Program-made: the position numbers and the translations under genes
Assembly: GCA_963969595.1 (NCBI GenBank)
Contig: OZ018415.1
Span: 23,317,782 to 23,381,781 of the forward strand
DNA from: Neckera pumila
Taxonomy: Eukaryota > Streptophyta > Bryopsida > Hypnales > Neckeraceae
Reading direction: 5' to 3'
Length of the DNA: 64,000 bases
The notes under the pieces: model-generated
The model's input: the letters and a program-made list of their open reading frames with translations, nothing else
Database searches by the model: none
Told to the model about the DNA's origin: nothing
Shown: piece after piece, positions 34,088 to 46,657 of the stretch
How positions within the stretch are numbered: position 1 is the first letter of the stretch
How the letters are laid out: every line of letters begins with the position of its first letter

Positions 34088-36496
34088 ATGGCAGCAGGAA
34101 GGGGGCTTGGGCTTACTTGTTGTTGGGTGCTGGCTTTGCTGGCCTTGTCAGGAGCGTCGGGGCTTGCGAATGCGCAGCAGACTGAGAGGGGATTGGAGTT
34201 CAACTCCAACAAGGTGAAAGATAGATTTCTCTGTATTAAATCTCACAATTCTCGCAGTACGTCGGTTGCTAGGCGCTTTGTTTGCCTCCTCAGTCGAACA
34301 TTATTGTACAGTCCAGAATGGGAGGTGAAATCCATTACTTTGGTAACGGAAGAATTGAATAACTCTGACCAGTCCAAAGAATGAAGAGTCTTTGTGCGGT
34401 AATTCTACTAAGTGAGGAGGTCACATGGACACGTTTAGCAACGACTTCACTTGGTTTCTTTTGTAACATGACTCTGTAATTAACACACCTTGATAGGACC
34501 AGAACCAAAGATTTGTCTTTACTTTGGAGCCATTTGTATTCATTAGCGCACTAGGTCTGGTGAATTAAGTTAGTACACTCTCGACTTGCTACAAGAAGAT
34601 GAACTCATACTAACTTTTTATGGAATTGTTCGAAGTTCAGGTCTTTCGAGCTCGCTTGATGCACCGAGACCACCCAGAGTCACCACTGAGTGTGCCAGGC
34701 ACCACCACTGAGGCCCGTTTCCACGCCGCAGCCGCACGCGAAAATGCTCGCATGGCGCGCCGAGGCCTGGCTGCTGCTGGTGCTGTGAAATTCAACACCT
34801 CCATCGTCTCCGCATTCGCCGAGGAAGCGCACGAATACGTCATGACTCTGTACTTGGGCACTCCTGTGCAGAAATTCTTCCTCATTGTGGACACAGGGAG
34901 TAATTTGGTGTGGGTGCAATGTGTCCCTTGCATCCACTGCTACAATGAAACCAATCCGTTTTTCGACCCCTCCAAGTCCAGCACTTACTCGGCGGAATCT
35001 TGCAACAGCTCCAATTGTAACCGAACGCTGGTAAGCTCACAAACAAGCTCATAGAAGACGTCTCTTCCAGTTCTTTTCAATGGTTTTATCCTTGAAAAAT
35101 GCAGTATCAGATTTTTTTTTGGGGGGGGGTCCACGGGTTTGTTTTTTTGAGATTAGGGAAACAAACACACTTCTACAGAGTCTAATTTTAATGAAGATGC
35201 AACGGTTGCAACAAAAAAGTTATGGTAAATAAGGTCCCACGGTTACAACTTCTGAAAAAGGAAAAAAATTTGATTGATAGCCCTTTTTGTTTAAGAGTGT
35301 TAATTTTTGGCAATTTTGTGAATATTTGTCAATTTCTAGCAGATGGATCTTTAGGGGTTAAGGAGTGAGTTTGGCATAATCTAGTATTTTCTTTCTATAA
35401 GAGATATTTGTGATCATCAATTTGTGGACTACTAATATTTGAAGATTGAATGGTTGTGATCTAAATTTGAACATATATGGATTTGTATTGCAGTTTCGAA
35501 ACCCGCCCTCTTGCAATAGTCTCAACACATGCCAAATCAACTATGCATATACCCAAGCTGGAAGTGAATATGAAGGAGTATTGTCAACGGAAACCATTTC
35601 ATTCAACAACTCAACAGAGAGTGTCCCAAACATTCTTTTTGGGTGTATGAATAACAACACAGCGAGCTTTGGACTTGTTGATGGCTTTGTTGGATTTGGT
35701 CGTGGGGCCTTATCCTTACCCAACCAGTTGAACACATTGAACTCCATCAATGTATTTTCTTATTGCCTTGTTCCCTTTGTTGTTTCAAACACTTTAACTT
35801 CACCTTTGGTATTTGGAGTGCCTGACACCAATGAACTACAATTGGTATATACTCCAATTTTGAACAATGATTTTAAACCTACAGCTTATTGGGTCAACAT
35901 GACGGGTATTAGCATAAATGGTATAGATGTAAGCATCTCTTCAACATCATTAGAATACAACTCTAGTTCACAGTTGGGTGGAACAATTTTTGACTCTGGA
36001 ACAACATATATCAAATTCAACAAAGACATTTGGATTGTTGTCATACAGGTAAAGTTTACAATCATGTTCCAAAGTTCATATTTTAAATTTTTCAATAGCA
36101 AATTGCAATACTCTGCATCAATATAATCATTTTGAAGTTGTACTAATTTGGGTAAATTTTCTACAGATGTTGAAAGACCTCATCACCTATCCAATGTTAC
36201 CAGTTCACAACAAAACCATATGCTACAATACTAGTGGAGTGCAACATGTCACGTATCCAAACATGACTCTACATTTTTCGAGTCTTGATAGCTCCATTGT
36301 AGATTTTGAACTAACTAGACAAAACCTCTTCATTCCTCGTGTAGATCATGTTGATTGTTTGGCTATGCGGGCTAGTAATACAAGCAATGGTTTTAATGTC
36401 ATTGGTAATGTTGCCCAAGCAGACCATTATGTTGAGACGGATTTAGAAAATATGAAGATTGGATGGACATCTAAAAATTGTTCACTTCCTATGTAA
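34088..36496 (+). CDS. Nepenthesin-type aspartic protease (A1B), four exons, apparently intact
   Basis: Exons 34,088-34,213, 34,641-35,030, 35,494-36,048 and 36,167-36,496 join in phase 0 through GT-AG introns to give 466 residues without a stop. Residues 1-29 look like a secretion signal. The pro-part begins VFRARLMHRDHPESPLS, typical of plant A1B enzymes. The catalytic motifs are VDTGSNLVWVQC (Asp126) and IFDSGTTY (Asp339). Between them is a Cys-rich nepenthesin insert (CVPCIHCYNETNPFFDP). The C-terminus has NVIGNVAQADHYVETDL. It should be a secreted or vacuolar peptidase. Intron 2 holds the end of a TTAA MITE. The gene lies inside the block that splits the retrotransposon methyltransferase, so it may be a transposed or duplicated host gene. 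Confidence 0.85.
35100..35357. mobile_element. Fragment of a TTAA MITE in intron 2 of the protease gene
   Basis: The right end 'gatctttaggggttaagg' matches the family 1 terminus plus TTAA (35,358-35,361). The left end is not recognisable. It includes a G run at 35,123-35,131. The fragment lies entirely within the intron and does not disturb the splice sites. Confidence 0.5.
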
Positions 36497-36580
36497 CACC
36501 TATTTGCAATAGCTAACCTTCAAGAGTTACGAGGGTCTACAACATTATCAATTATAACAATAATATTGGGTCATTATCAC

Positions 36581-36586
36581 AATAAA
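36581..36586 (+). promoter_or_regulatory. Possible polyadenylation signal of the protease gene
   Basis: AATAAA lies 85 bases after the stop codon and overlaps a second AATAAA. The position is suitable; there is no other support. Confidence 0.45.
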
Positions 36587-36599
36587 TAAAATGTCTAGA

Positions 36600-37742
36600 T
36601 TTGTACTTTGTGATTGATCCAAAGGCTTATAACTATGAGAAAGATTATTGATTGTATTAACTTCTTTTTTACTAACCAATGGGACACTACAAAGCAATTT
36701 GCAAGCCTCAAATTTTAGACCTGACTTTTCTCACAAAAAATACCTTGATTCTTTATCTTCAAAAATCATTATTAGTGTTTGTGGTTTAATACAACTCAAA
36801 TCCAATTTTTTAGTTGAGAATGGTTGTCAAATTGATACAAAATTATAAGATATGGTTCTATATTTCTAACCGCTAAACTCTCATTGTTTGTCTGAAAGAG
36901 AAAATGGATTTTGCAAAGGTTCCTTTGATCAAAAAATTTGGCAAAGTTTTTAAAACTTTAATTTAAGATAGAAAAATTTATTGTCTTTTTGAAAATATAT
37001 TTTTATTCCAAACGGTGCCTGAGAGCAAAAGTTTTACCACAATAAGCTCACATTTCAACTTAGTATGCAACAAAACTAAAATTCACAAAAACTTGAAAGT
37101 TTTTTCTCGTAGGTTTTATTTTTTTCTTACATAGAATGCTATAATTATTTCCACATGGAATTATGATGTGAAAGTTTTGGAGAACTTATTTTGCTAGCAA
37201 TCAAAGCATTTTTTTGAAAAAATAATGTAGTAGATTTGTTTTTGAGCTCAGTTTTCATGTTTTTTCAAAATAAAAAGTTCAACAAGGTTTACACTGATGT
37301 CTAGAACAATGTCACCATTGGGATCATTATAGAAAATTGCAAGCCTCAAGTGGGCCGCTCTAGAGCAGCTGAAAGGACCCCACAATAACATTCAAATTGG
37401 ATAAAAGATTACTTTTTCCCCTATAGTCGTTCACCTTGCACTACGACGTCGAATGTGTCAGTGGTTCAATATCCAAGTACAATGACGCTAGTGTGCGAGC
37501 TTGGAGCGGTGAGCTTGTGAGCTGCAAGTGTGGAGTTTGTGAGCTTGAAGCCACCACCACACACACACCAAAAAAAAAAGAAAAAAGAAAAAAATCTCCC
37601 CAAAAAAAGAAAAAAAAGGAAAAAAAAGAAAAAAATTGCTATTTAAATTAAATTTTGGGTACCTATGACCGCTATCCCTATGATTGTGGATTTAGCTTAA
37701 TTTCTGCTGAAGTGTGCTAATTTCTATTTTCCAATATTTCTA
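36600..37742. other. Degraded repeat DNA, no gene
   Basis: The stretch 37,090-37,335 carries family 1 subtype b text ('tgaaagttttggagaactta', 'ccattgggatcatt') without recognisable ends. A purine-rich A/G run fills 37,568-37,636. No coding region is supported. Confidence 0.45.
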
Positions 37743-38071
37743 AGGTAGGATGTCCATAAAACGCTCATTTATGAGGTGGAACTGAATTTCTGGGAGGTGA
37801 ATTTGTAATTGGTAAATTCAAGAAATTTTCTTGGAAAGAAAAGTGGAATTGGCATCTAACCCAAGTCTTTTAATATTTTTTTGGTGCTTTTGTAGAATGA
37901 AATACTAAATTTTGACGTTGAAATGTCATAATGCTCTAAAATTGGCCATTTCCTAAAATGTATACTATTTGTACATTGCTGAAAGCTATATAAAAGAAAC
38001 ATGTACAAGTACTGTACATTTGAGGAGTTGGTCCATTTGAGAGCCCTATGCACTTTTAGAACCTCCTACCT
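37743..38071. mobile_element. AGGTAG-ended MITE (family 2)
   Basis: A 329 bp element, ends AGGTAGGATGTCC and GAACCTCCTACCT, flanked by TA on both sides. The interior contains 'ggcatctaacccaagt' as in the copy at 13,186. Non-coding. Confidence 0.7.
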
Positions 38072-38222
38072 TATACGTTGGACCTTCTTGTACATAGTTA
38101 TTCACTTTCGTCTAGCACTACAAGTCCACTTCATATAGTTTTAGTTTTTTGTAATACAACAACTACAAAGACTTTATCTAACACTACTTACCAAAAAAAT
38201 GGTAGGTAATATTTAGCATGTA

Positions 38223-41200
38223 CTACTCAGAAAAAGAAAAAGAAAAGGGAAATGAATACACAAGTACATAAACAATGTCCATTCCAGAATTCCAAAATGT
38301 TTCTAATCTTAAAAAAATGTAAATGAATACATTACGACTGAAGTGCACCACAACATGTTGATTTTCCCACTCCAAGAAACTGATTATTCCTTCACAAATT
38401 AGAAATAACTTCAACTCATTGAAGCTGTAACTCGGTGCATGAATGAATATGTCATCATGCACATCCATCTTGCAGAAGTACCTAAACAAATAGTACAAAT
38501 GCTTGCAATTCACGTATTGCTGACGACCTCCAATTGCGGAAACAACCATGTCCACAAAATCCGGGCATGTGCAAGTGGGATACATACCCACTGTTATGCG
38601 ATACACATTTTTATTGGTGTCTGCCCTTGTCTCCAATGACACTATTGCACTGAGGCCCGGAAAGGGAAGCAACGTCACTCCCACGATTTGTCCTATGACA
38701 TTGCCTACGTTCTCCCACTTGTTCCTCTGTTCCGGTGTTGGAGCATTTGCAAGTCGACGTACGGTTCTATTGTTTCGAACCGTTGGATACTGAGTCGGAT
38801 TTGATGGTGGCGTTTATCATAAAGAACAGTCTTGAATACTTTTGACATGCTGAAGAGCCGACATGGTGACAACGCAAGTCTCTCTTGAAGATGGAATCTA
38901 GCATGCTGTAGTAGTAAAATTTCAATCTTAGTGAGATTAGTCCCCGTCAGAATTGGCCAAATCTCCGGAACCTCAGGCCAATCGATGACCCACTTGCGTT
39001 TCGTGCCTTTCACACATCGTTCAATGTCATCCCGGCAAAACCAGAAGTCCACCACTACCTCTCGCTTACTCCTATAATCTTCTTTTCTCTCGCGATAGGT
39101 GGGAGTTGGGGTTCCATTCCGTCCTTTTGATATTTTTGCAGTGCACTTCATGTTTGACCCCCGTTGCTGAGCTTGACATTTTGCGCTGATTTGTGGCTAA
39201 TTTTTGCAATGTGCCACTTTGACACGTCGCAGTCACTTTCAAAGGCAATGCTGACATGCTGACAAGTGTTGGGTGCAGGCTGCTGACTTGTACCCCCCGA
39301 AAACCCAGCACAAGCTAAACTTGACCTTATTCGAACACGCGGTTGAGAGAAATTCACCTTGTCTGGTCGGTGTGAGTCTCCAGCATTGCTAATGGGCACG
39401 TCCAACTTCCTCTTTGTGCTTCCAAAAATCTCCTCGCCTTCCAGATGTGGTATTCGAGTTCCCACATCCTCCGATCCAGGAAGTGTATTCAACGCTTCTG
39501 CAATTTTCTTGGGATCTCCGCTTCGTCTACCCGCTCTCAACCTCAAATCTCCCTTTGATGGATCGGATCCAGACGGATTTCCCCTCAAGTACACACAATA
39601 ATTTGTCATTTGCATCCATGCCCGGATACTATCATCGCAAGTGGCATCAAACAAATTATTTTCCCGATTCCCGGACATTTGAAGCCACTTATTATGAACT
39701 GTTTCTGATAAGTTGCACAAGGGCATGTTAGCCATCTCCTCCAAACTCAACCCCTGCAAAATCAATCAACAAGTAAATATCAATTACCATGTGAAATTCT
39801 TTATGTCAACCAATACTAACCTTGAACATTCATGACTGCTAGAGCACAAGTCAAATAACAAAAATATGAAACACATTCACTACTATATTAATGAAAATTT
39901 GAAACTCGTACACAAGCGCCCTCTGCCTAAAATTTATACTAATTCTTTTACAAATACCCAACCACGGACATTGCCATTTCCTTAAAAAAAATTGGCTTTT
40001 AAGGTCCTCAAAAGAGGAGGTCCACCTGGTACCACAAAACCTTTAGTCGGATTCAACTAATGGCTAAGTATTACCAGCTTGACCTCCTCTTTTAGGTACC
40101 CTTCACGGAATTTTTCAAATTTTTTAGGAAATTCATCTAAAAAATGTACTTTAGGCTAATTTCTTTACATGAAAAGGAAAATGCAATCATGCAACCAAAA
40201 TATAAATTTCCTAATTTCACAAAGCACATTTATCAAACTATAATACAACTACACTTTGTTAGATTCAAGGCTACTTACCATTTGCATGAAACCTCCCCAT
40301 TGCCGATAGCAAAAATGCCAAAATGCCAGCCAATGGTCCAAGTGATGAAGTGCTTCTTGACTTGCAGCCCCCGATGACAACCACCATGATCAAATTGCAA
40401 GATAACGTATCTCTACGAGATCAATAGTCTTCAAATCTTTGTACTGCTTGCACATTCTAATGTGTTGATGACGAAATGCTACTTTGATGTGCTTTTCTGT
40501 ATGTCTCTGAAGAGAAGTAGTCCAATGCAACAAACAAGTCCTCTCCCGATTCTCCATCTTGTCAAAGCTCAATCCGGTGCCATAGACAATTCGCACGGCT
40601 TTCTAATTGGCCATAACGCTATTGGCCATAAATTCCTTAAAGTTTGGGTCATCCACACCCTTCCGTGACATAACATCATTCAAGCATCTCCAGAACTTCA
40701 CTTGAATCTCTGTATCTTTGGATTGCATATTGCATGTTGCAATAGTCATAACTTTCTTGTACTGTGGATCATACACGTGGCAAGCCATTGTAGTCCAATC
40801 CTTCACACACTTTACATGGTCAAACGTCATCCATGCGTTCTGAAGATCACGTCCAGGTTGCATGCATTGCAAAAGGTCTACACTGTTTCCAGGTCCTTCC
40901 GTGAGCATTTTGAAGACATACACCTTTTCTTGGCCTTGGCCGGGAAAGACGCTATCATGTATGAATTCAAAATTTGATTCCTTCTTCATAGTCATCATAC
41001 TGTCAATAACCCCTCCTCGGTTGTTGGAGCAAAATGAAGAGAGTACGTTCCGTATGTTTGGACTACTAAGATACTGGAAACAATCCATGACCTCCTCTAG
41101 TTCTTTGCCTCTCAACATTTTCTTCTCTCCTTCTCCGTTATAGAACAAATAGTCAGTTAGAAAGTCCTTGCTAGCTAAAAGAGCAATGGCGGAATTAGTG

Positions 41201-42513
41201 GTAGTCGGCGTTTTTGCCACCTGCTCTGCAATTAGACCACAAATTTTTGCTGCTAAATCTCTATACATGCCTTTCGCCACCGGATGAGTATGATCTCTAA
41301 AGTGAACAGCAACTCTACTCATTTCGGGATTCTCACTATAGCAGTAGTAGATCCTAGCATCACATGTGTTAAGACACCTAGGTGTGACTTTGCAAACTTT
41401 GCAAATTAGAGTGCAATCCTTAGGAGGACTATCACCAACTGCAAAAGAAAACGTCGTGTACCCAATCCACTCTATTTCATTATTTCTATAAGCTCTCTTC
41501 AAATAATCACAGTTAGGATTTTCACAAGCTAGATGTCCAGCACAGTACGACTTACGGAACCTCAAACTGTCGGGGTTGTGAATGTTTGTAGTCACTAACT
41601 TGCACCACGGGTGTCCGTCGTAGCGCTTGTCCATTCCTTCTAAATTTTGCGCCGCCGATGAAGATGAAGAGGAACAATACGGAAGCAGCTCAAAGACAAC
41701 ATCTCCATTGAAAACAGCAGGCACATACTGCACACAATGGTGCTTCACGGCGTCCAAGTCCATTGGCGACAATTCATTGCGAGAACGTTTAATGGTACCT
41801 AGTCTCTTCAGGCACTCCATTATGCTAACATGGTCAATGGGAGTAGGGTGCAAAGGTGGACGCAACAATGAAGAGTGTGAAGGACTACTACAAGGGGTTT
41901 GCAACAACGACTTCTCAACTACAATCTCATTTGACTTGGTCGCAATTGCGCAAGGTTTTTTCACAAGTGTCAAATCAGGTGACTCTCCTTCTGATTCACT
42001 AGACAACTCTATGATTGGATCTAACTTCTCAAATTTCACTTTTTGGAAAACTGTACTGCTTGTTAGCACCGTAAACACTTCACGAGGTGGACTGGGTGAA
42101 ACTGCTTGACACATGTATGGCATATCTATTGTAGAATTGTCTGATTGGGGGCTCACTATCTCTGTAGACGCACCCAACATGGACAAAGGAAGTCCATATG
42201 CTCTATAGTTTCCCAAAGGAAGGCACCAGTAGTGGCCTTCCTCTTCGATGGACTTCACAATTGGAATTGACTACTGTAATTCACCGTATTCAGACTTCCT
42301 CTCCTCTTCCACATAGATAGATGACTCTACAAACTTAAAGCGGACATGGAGGAGGTGACTTAACACTCTAGCAGAATCTCCTTCTTGAACTGGAAAAACA
42401 AGGGACACCTTGTGACCGTCAACTCTAACGCAAGCCATGTTGGTATCATGCGTATGCAGTATTGCTAAAGAGTGCATACAATCGATTGTATAGAAAGAGG
42501 GAGAACTGACCAT
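38223..42513 (-). pseudogene. MULE-type transposase with Cys-rich N-terminal domain and SWIM finger, broken
   Basis: Read on the minus strand. ATG at 42,513 (MVSSPSFYTIDCMH), an in-frame TAG at 42,271, then a long open part to 40,603. That part holds a Cys/His-rich region (SYCAGHLACENPNCDYLKR ... VAVHFRDHTHP) resembling FLYWCH/WRKY-GCM1-like DNA-binding domains, then a DDE-like core with MTFDHVKC and DWTTMACHVYD. At the likely second acidic site the text is EFMANSVMAN, with Asn instead of Asp. A TAG at 40,603 and a frameshift near 40,390 follow. A clear intron runs from 40,278 to 39,754. The second exon leads to a SWIM finger (CTCPDF...NCKHL) near 38,530-38,600, with more frameshifts. Class II transposases of this type cut and paste DNA. 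This copy is dead, and no terminal repeats were identified. Confidence 0.75.
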
Positions 42514-42615
42514 TTTGAAGAATATATAGCATAGTCACCGTCATTAATGCATGACATTACCATAACAGACGTTGGCCACTGAGCATTCAAAGGGAGTGAC
42601 AGAACTAGTTGGGTA

Positions 42616-43015
42616 AGGGAGGTGGCTCTGAAATCACACAGGCATTAAAAACCACCCCTATAAACGGTTGTGAAATGGACATGAGGTGGTTCTAAAATTG
42701 ATGTGGTGTAGTCATTGAATGAATGAAGGAAAAAAGCATTATTAATTGCAAGAGCCAATCATTCTCTTTGCTTTTGCGATCTTTTTTTAGAATTGCAAGG
42801 GAACGATTTAGGATCATAAATTGGGACCTATGACACATTTCATTTGAAGGTTCATAACTAATTAAAAAATGCTTCAAAAAATATGAAACGACTTGTGTTA
42901 GATTCCTCATCTATTTTTCTTTCTTTGAAAAATGAGCTTAAAATATTCCCATCCAAAGAACCACATGAAAAGGACAGATCAGCCCTTAAATGGTCAATTT
43001 CAGAGCCGCCTACCT
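42616..43015. mobile_element. AGGTAG-type MITE (family 2), longest copy
   Basis: A 400 bp element, ends AGGGAGGTGGCTCTGAAA and TTTCAGAGCCGCCTACCT, flanked by TA on both sides. A second internal copy of the end ('gaggtggttctaaaattgatg') lies near 42,681. Interior text 'cataactaatt...cttcaaaaaatatgaaacgac' matches the family in reverse. It begins about 100 bp upstream of the transposase start. Confidence 0.65.
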
Positions 43016-43336
43016 TAGCCGCCATCCACTTCTTCATGAGCACCATCCTTTAGAGAAGTAATGAATACCTAGAGGCATCGTTGTCAGAGGCGGTGCCGAT
43101 TCATGAACTTGCTAGATTGGCGTAATATGTCAATTTCAAAAAGATACATTTATTGCACTGCGGCAGTCCTTAAGAGCTAAGTGTCAGATCCATTTACAAA
43201 TGTACACCACGCATCAGCTTCATATTGACAGCACACTTAAGAACCTGCCTTCCCAAGTAGCTTTCAATGCTAATTTGAAATTCTGAAATTGCCATCCTTC
43301 ATAATGTCACATTAAAGCCAGGTGGTCTAAGTTTCC

Positions 43337-43749
43337 ATTCTATAAAGAGAAGGCAGTGCATCAAGCAAGAGCCATTTCCACTCCAAGTGCAACCACCTTC
43401 TGTAGTTGAGAGCAACTTGTTTCATGTAGTCAATTCTGAACTCATGCTTTTAGAGAAGTACGTCGCTCTGATTTCTAGTCTGCATTATAGGAAGGAAAGG
43501 AAGAGGCGTAGTTCATTGTATTTTTCTTCTCCAAAGGCACTTTAGAGATCTAGGATGAATAGAGGAAAGAAAGTGATGTCAAAGGTAGGTCAATCTACAG
43601 ACACAGACTTGCACAAAACTCTACACTTTGGAAGAGGAGGGAGTGGCAACAACAACAATTGCAGAGACCCTGACGTCAATGCCATGCGAGAGACATCCGA
43701 GGATACCACCATCAAAAGAGGCGATGCACTACACAGAGTCGTTGCAACT
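43337..43749 (+). other. Possible promoter and first exon of an unrecognised gene
   Basis: 'ctataaag' near 43,341 could be a TATA box. From ATG at 43,555 a frame reads MNRGKKVMSKVGQSTDTD and continues with a Gly/Asn-rich part, ending at a possible donor 'gcaact|gtacgt' at 43,749/43,750. Beyond that, the open frame to 43,887 turns into hydrophobic, intron-like text. No downstream exon or domain was recognised, so this is weak. Confidence 0.2.
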
Positions 43750-43887
43750 GTACGTATCTATGCAAATCCTTGTATTCTTTTAGTCATTTCTATTTCTTTG
43801 CAATTGTTAGAAGGCTACGGGAAACTCACAAATTTGGTTCAGTCTATTCTTTTCACTCTCATTTGCATGATACTATTGTCAGGATAA

Positions 43888-44573
43888 ATATATGCACATT
43901 TTGCAAGCGCTTAATAGTGTAAGTCACTTCAATGACACATTTTCTAAAAAATAAGTAGGCCTTTCTGCCCTCAGACACTTTGATTTCATAATGTTTTCCG
44001 ATAGTGTTATTCAGAACTTTCTTGTAGTATGCCATGTATAATGAAAGATAATCTATTCCTACACGCTTATCCTAGAAATTCGTTAAAATATCCCATTTCT
44101 GCAGTAGTGATGTTCTAGGTTTATTATAGTTATTGTTTGGCTATGCATGCCAATGAGGAAAAGTAGAACAAACTATTAAGTATGTAGTAGAAACATTAAA
44201 AGTCCTGAAGTGGAAACATTAAAATTCCTCTCTGCAAATGATGACTATTATTCTAAATTTTGTATATCAGAAGTATATTTCGTACTCGACACTAATGAGT
44301 GTTAATCCAAGTTTAGGGTGTCCATAAATGTCACTACAAAAATCAAATTAGATGGAAAGAATTGCTCTGAAACAGAAAACATGAGTACGAGTTTGGACAT
44401 TCTCTTGAAAGCCATTTGTGAATTAGAATTTCCCGAATCTTCTTCTTCACGATTGCAAACTTTAACCTAAAGAAATACTAAAAAAGTTCTAGTCAGTGCT
44501 CTTAAAGTGGGTTCATAATACTTAACCAAATGATTAATATTGAATTTTTTTTAAATTTACCCGGCATTGCTGG
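43888..44573. other. AT-rich spacer, nothing recognised
   Basis: No coding, RNA or repeat feature was recognised. Confidence 0.4.
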
Positions 44574-44945
44574 TAGGGTTGTCATACTGGACGGACGTCC
44601 GGTTTGTCCGTCCGGTAGAGGTCCCGCCCATCCGATGTAGTCAACACATAGTTGACTTTTTCATAAGCCAAAAAATAGCCACGTGGCTGCCCCGTCGCCG
44701 CCATCTGGCTGCCAGGTGGGACGTCGGGCGCGGACGAAAGCGGTAGATGCACGGACCTCAGCGTCAAGGCGCAAACGTCAATGGCCGGGTGCAAACGGAA
44801 GTGGTAGGGACACGGACGTGAGACAGGGCGGGAACGGAAGAAGTTGGGGCGCGGACGTTAGCGACCAGGCACAGACGGAAGTGATAGGGGCGCGAACGTG
44901 AAACAGGGCGCAAACGGAAGAAATAGGGGCACGGACGGATTCAGT
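44574..44945. repeat. GC- and CpG-rich degenerate minisatellite with palindromic head
   Basis: It opens with the palindrome-like 'ggacggacgtccggtttgtc' plus 'cgtccgg'. From about 44,720 it repeats loosely units of 18-25 bp of the form 'gggcgcggacggaagtgata', with variants 'cacggacgtgag' and 'gcgcaaacggaag'. Base composition differs sharply from the AT-rich surroundings. Frames on both strands arise from the repeat and are not called as genes. Confidence 0.65.
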
Positions 44946-45107
44946 AAAGTCAAGATTGCAATGGTTATCCTTGCACAAAATCTTGAATAGAAAAATTGTA
45001 ACCATTTGTTTTGAAGATTGGATTTTTGATGCTAAAAGTAGACTTCAAGAAGAACCTTTCAAAAATATAAACTACTAAAAGTAGAAATTTGGTTCGGATT
45101 TATTTAA

Positions 45108-46033
45108 CCCCTAATAAAGGACCAAGGTATTTCTTCCATCAGAAGACACTCAAAACTGCCATTTCTATTGCAAAGCCAAGAAAACTTTAGAAATGTTTTT
45201 TTTTTGCATATCTAACTATAGGATCTTATAGTAGACTAGTACAGGAATGTGCAGAAAAATTTTTAGAAACCTTTGCTACGTAGATTGCAAGATTTTTGCA
45301 TTCAAAGTGGAAAAAACAATTTTTTTGGCACCTTGTTCAAGTAGATCTTTTGGCTTTGAATCCTCTTAACTTAAAATTATTGCACTAAAGATCATATTCT
45401 CCTAATATTTTATGTTGAATAGTCAAGTTGAGAATCTAGGAAAAAGAAATTTATTAAAAAAACATTTAATTTTCACACATTAAAAATTGTTAAGTAACAG
45501 TACGGTCAAGATTCAAAGGAATACTGTACTGTTAATAGCTTCAAGAGGTAATTGGAACACAATAATCCCAATGGTTGGATGGTTCTAACATACAAACTAA
45601 ATCCTATCTTACAGTTTCTTTTGGAAAATTTTAAAAATTGCATTCCAAAATGAGTTCTGTAATTTATTTTTTCAAAAAAATGCTTAGATTGCCAGAAGAA
45701 CTATGATTGTCTATAACTTTCTCATAAATATTCCAAATAGAATGAATCAAAGCTTCACATATAGACAAAAATATAATCTTGTATGGGAAAATAATTATAA
45801 AACCTATTTTGACTCTTTGTGAATTTTTTTGGCTCCCCGCCAAACTCTGATTTTGCTTACTGTACTATAACTTTTGCTTCCGAGCCATGATTGAAAAAAA
45901 TATTTTATATCCACAAAGCTCTCACACAATTGACAACCTCAAAAAATCCCAAAAACTTTCACTAAAAGTTAAAGCTACAGGAACTTGTCCAGACCCAATT
46001 TGTCCCTCAAGGGGATAGACAGTCCTTTAGAGG
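45108..46033. mobile_element. TTAA-flanked MITE (family 1, subtype b)
   Basis: A 926 bp element with TTAA at 45,104-45,107 and 46,034-46,037, start CCCCTAATAAAGGACCAAGG, end GTCCTTTAGAGG. The interior runs parallel to 14,902-15,821 throughout. A further lone terminus 'gcatttaggggttaa' lies at 46,076-46,090. Non-coding. Confidence 0.75.
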
Positions 46034-46657
46034 TTAACTTCACAATATTGTCGATACCCTATTTTGGTGTCTTGGGCATTTAGGGGTTAATGTCATTTTT
46101 GGCATCACCAAAAAAATTTCAATTAGGGCCTCTATGTGCTTTCTAGTGCCATATTGCACCAAGATAAGATAATATTGGTAAAAAGTTGCAAAAGATTCTG
46201 AATACTTTTTTCTCTAGAAAACTTGAATTAAGAAACTTCTTGGTTAGAATCGCCAAACAATGGATTAAATACAGTCATTGACGTGATATGTGCTAATGTA
46301 ATATTTTCTATCCAATATGTAGATGAATGTTGAAATTTAAAGCACCACTAGAACATATTATATTGCAACTTTGGCACTTCATTCAAAATGAAAAAACAAG
46401 TATTCTCAATGAGTACCTAAGTTGTTATGTAAGTTTGGTTCTAAAATGTAAAAGGGTTGGGTTTCTACTTTCCACTTTCCAATTGAATTTGGTTTCTATA
46501 AAGTAAATTAATTTATGAACCAATGGTTCTAAACTTCTAATAAAAAAAAAAAATTGAAAGAATGCATAGTTAAACAGTGGAAATACTTGAACAAGTGCAC
46601 AACACCACAGAAGTTGTTTCTATTAAGTTGAACTTTTCAGAATTTTATGGAGCTTAA

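Noticed and set aside
41627..42109. Plus-strand frame of 160 codons
   Set aside because: Antisense shadow of the MULE transposase exon, which has clear domains on the minus strand.
44683..44901. Arg/Gly/Ala-rich frames in the GC-rich repeat
   Set aside because: Products of the degenerate minisatellite on both strands, not a conserved protein.
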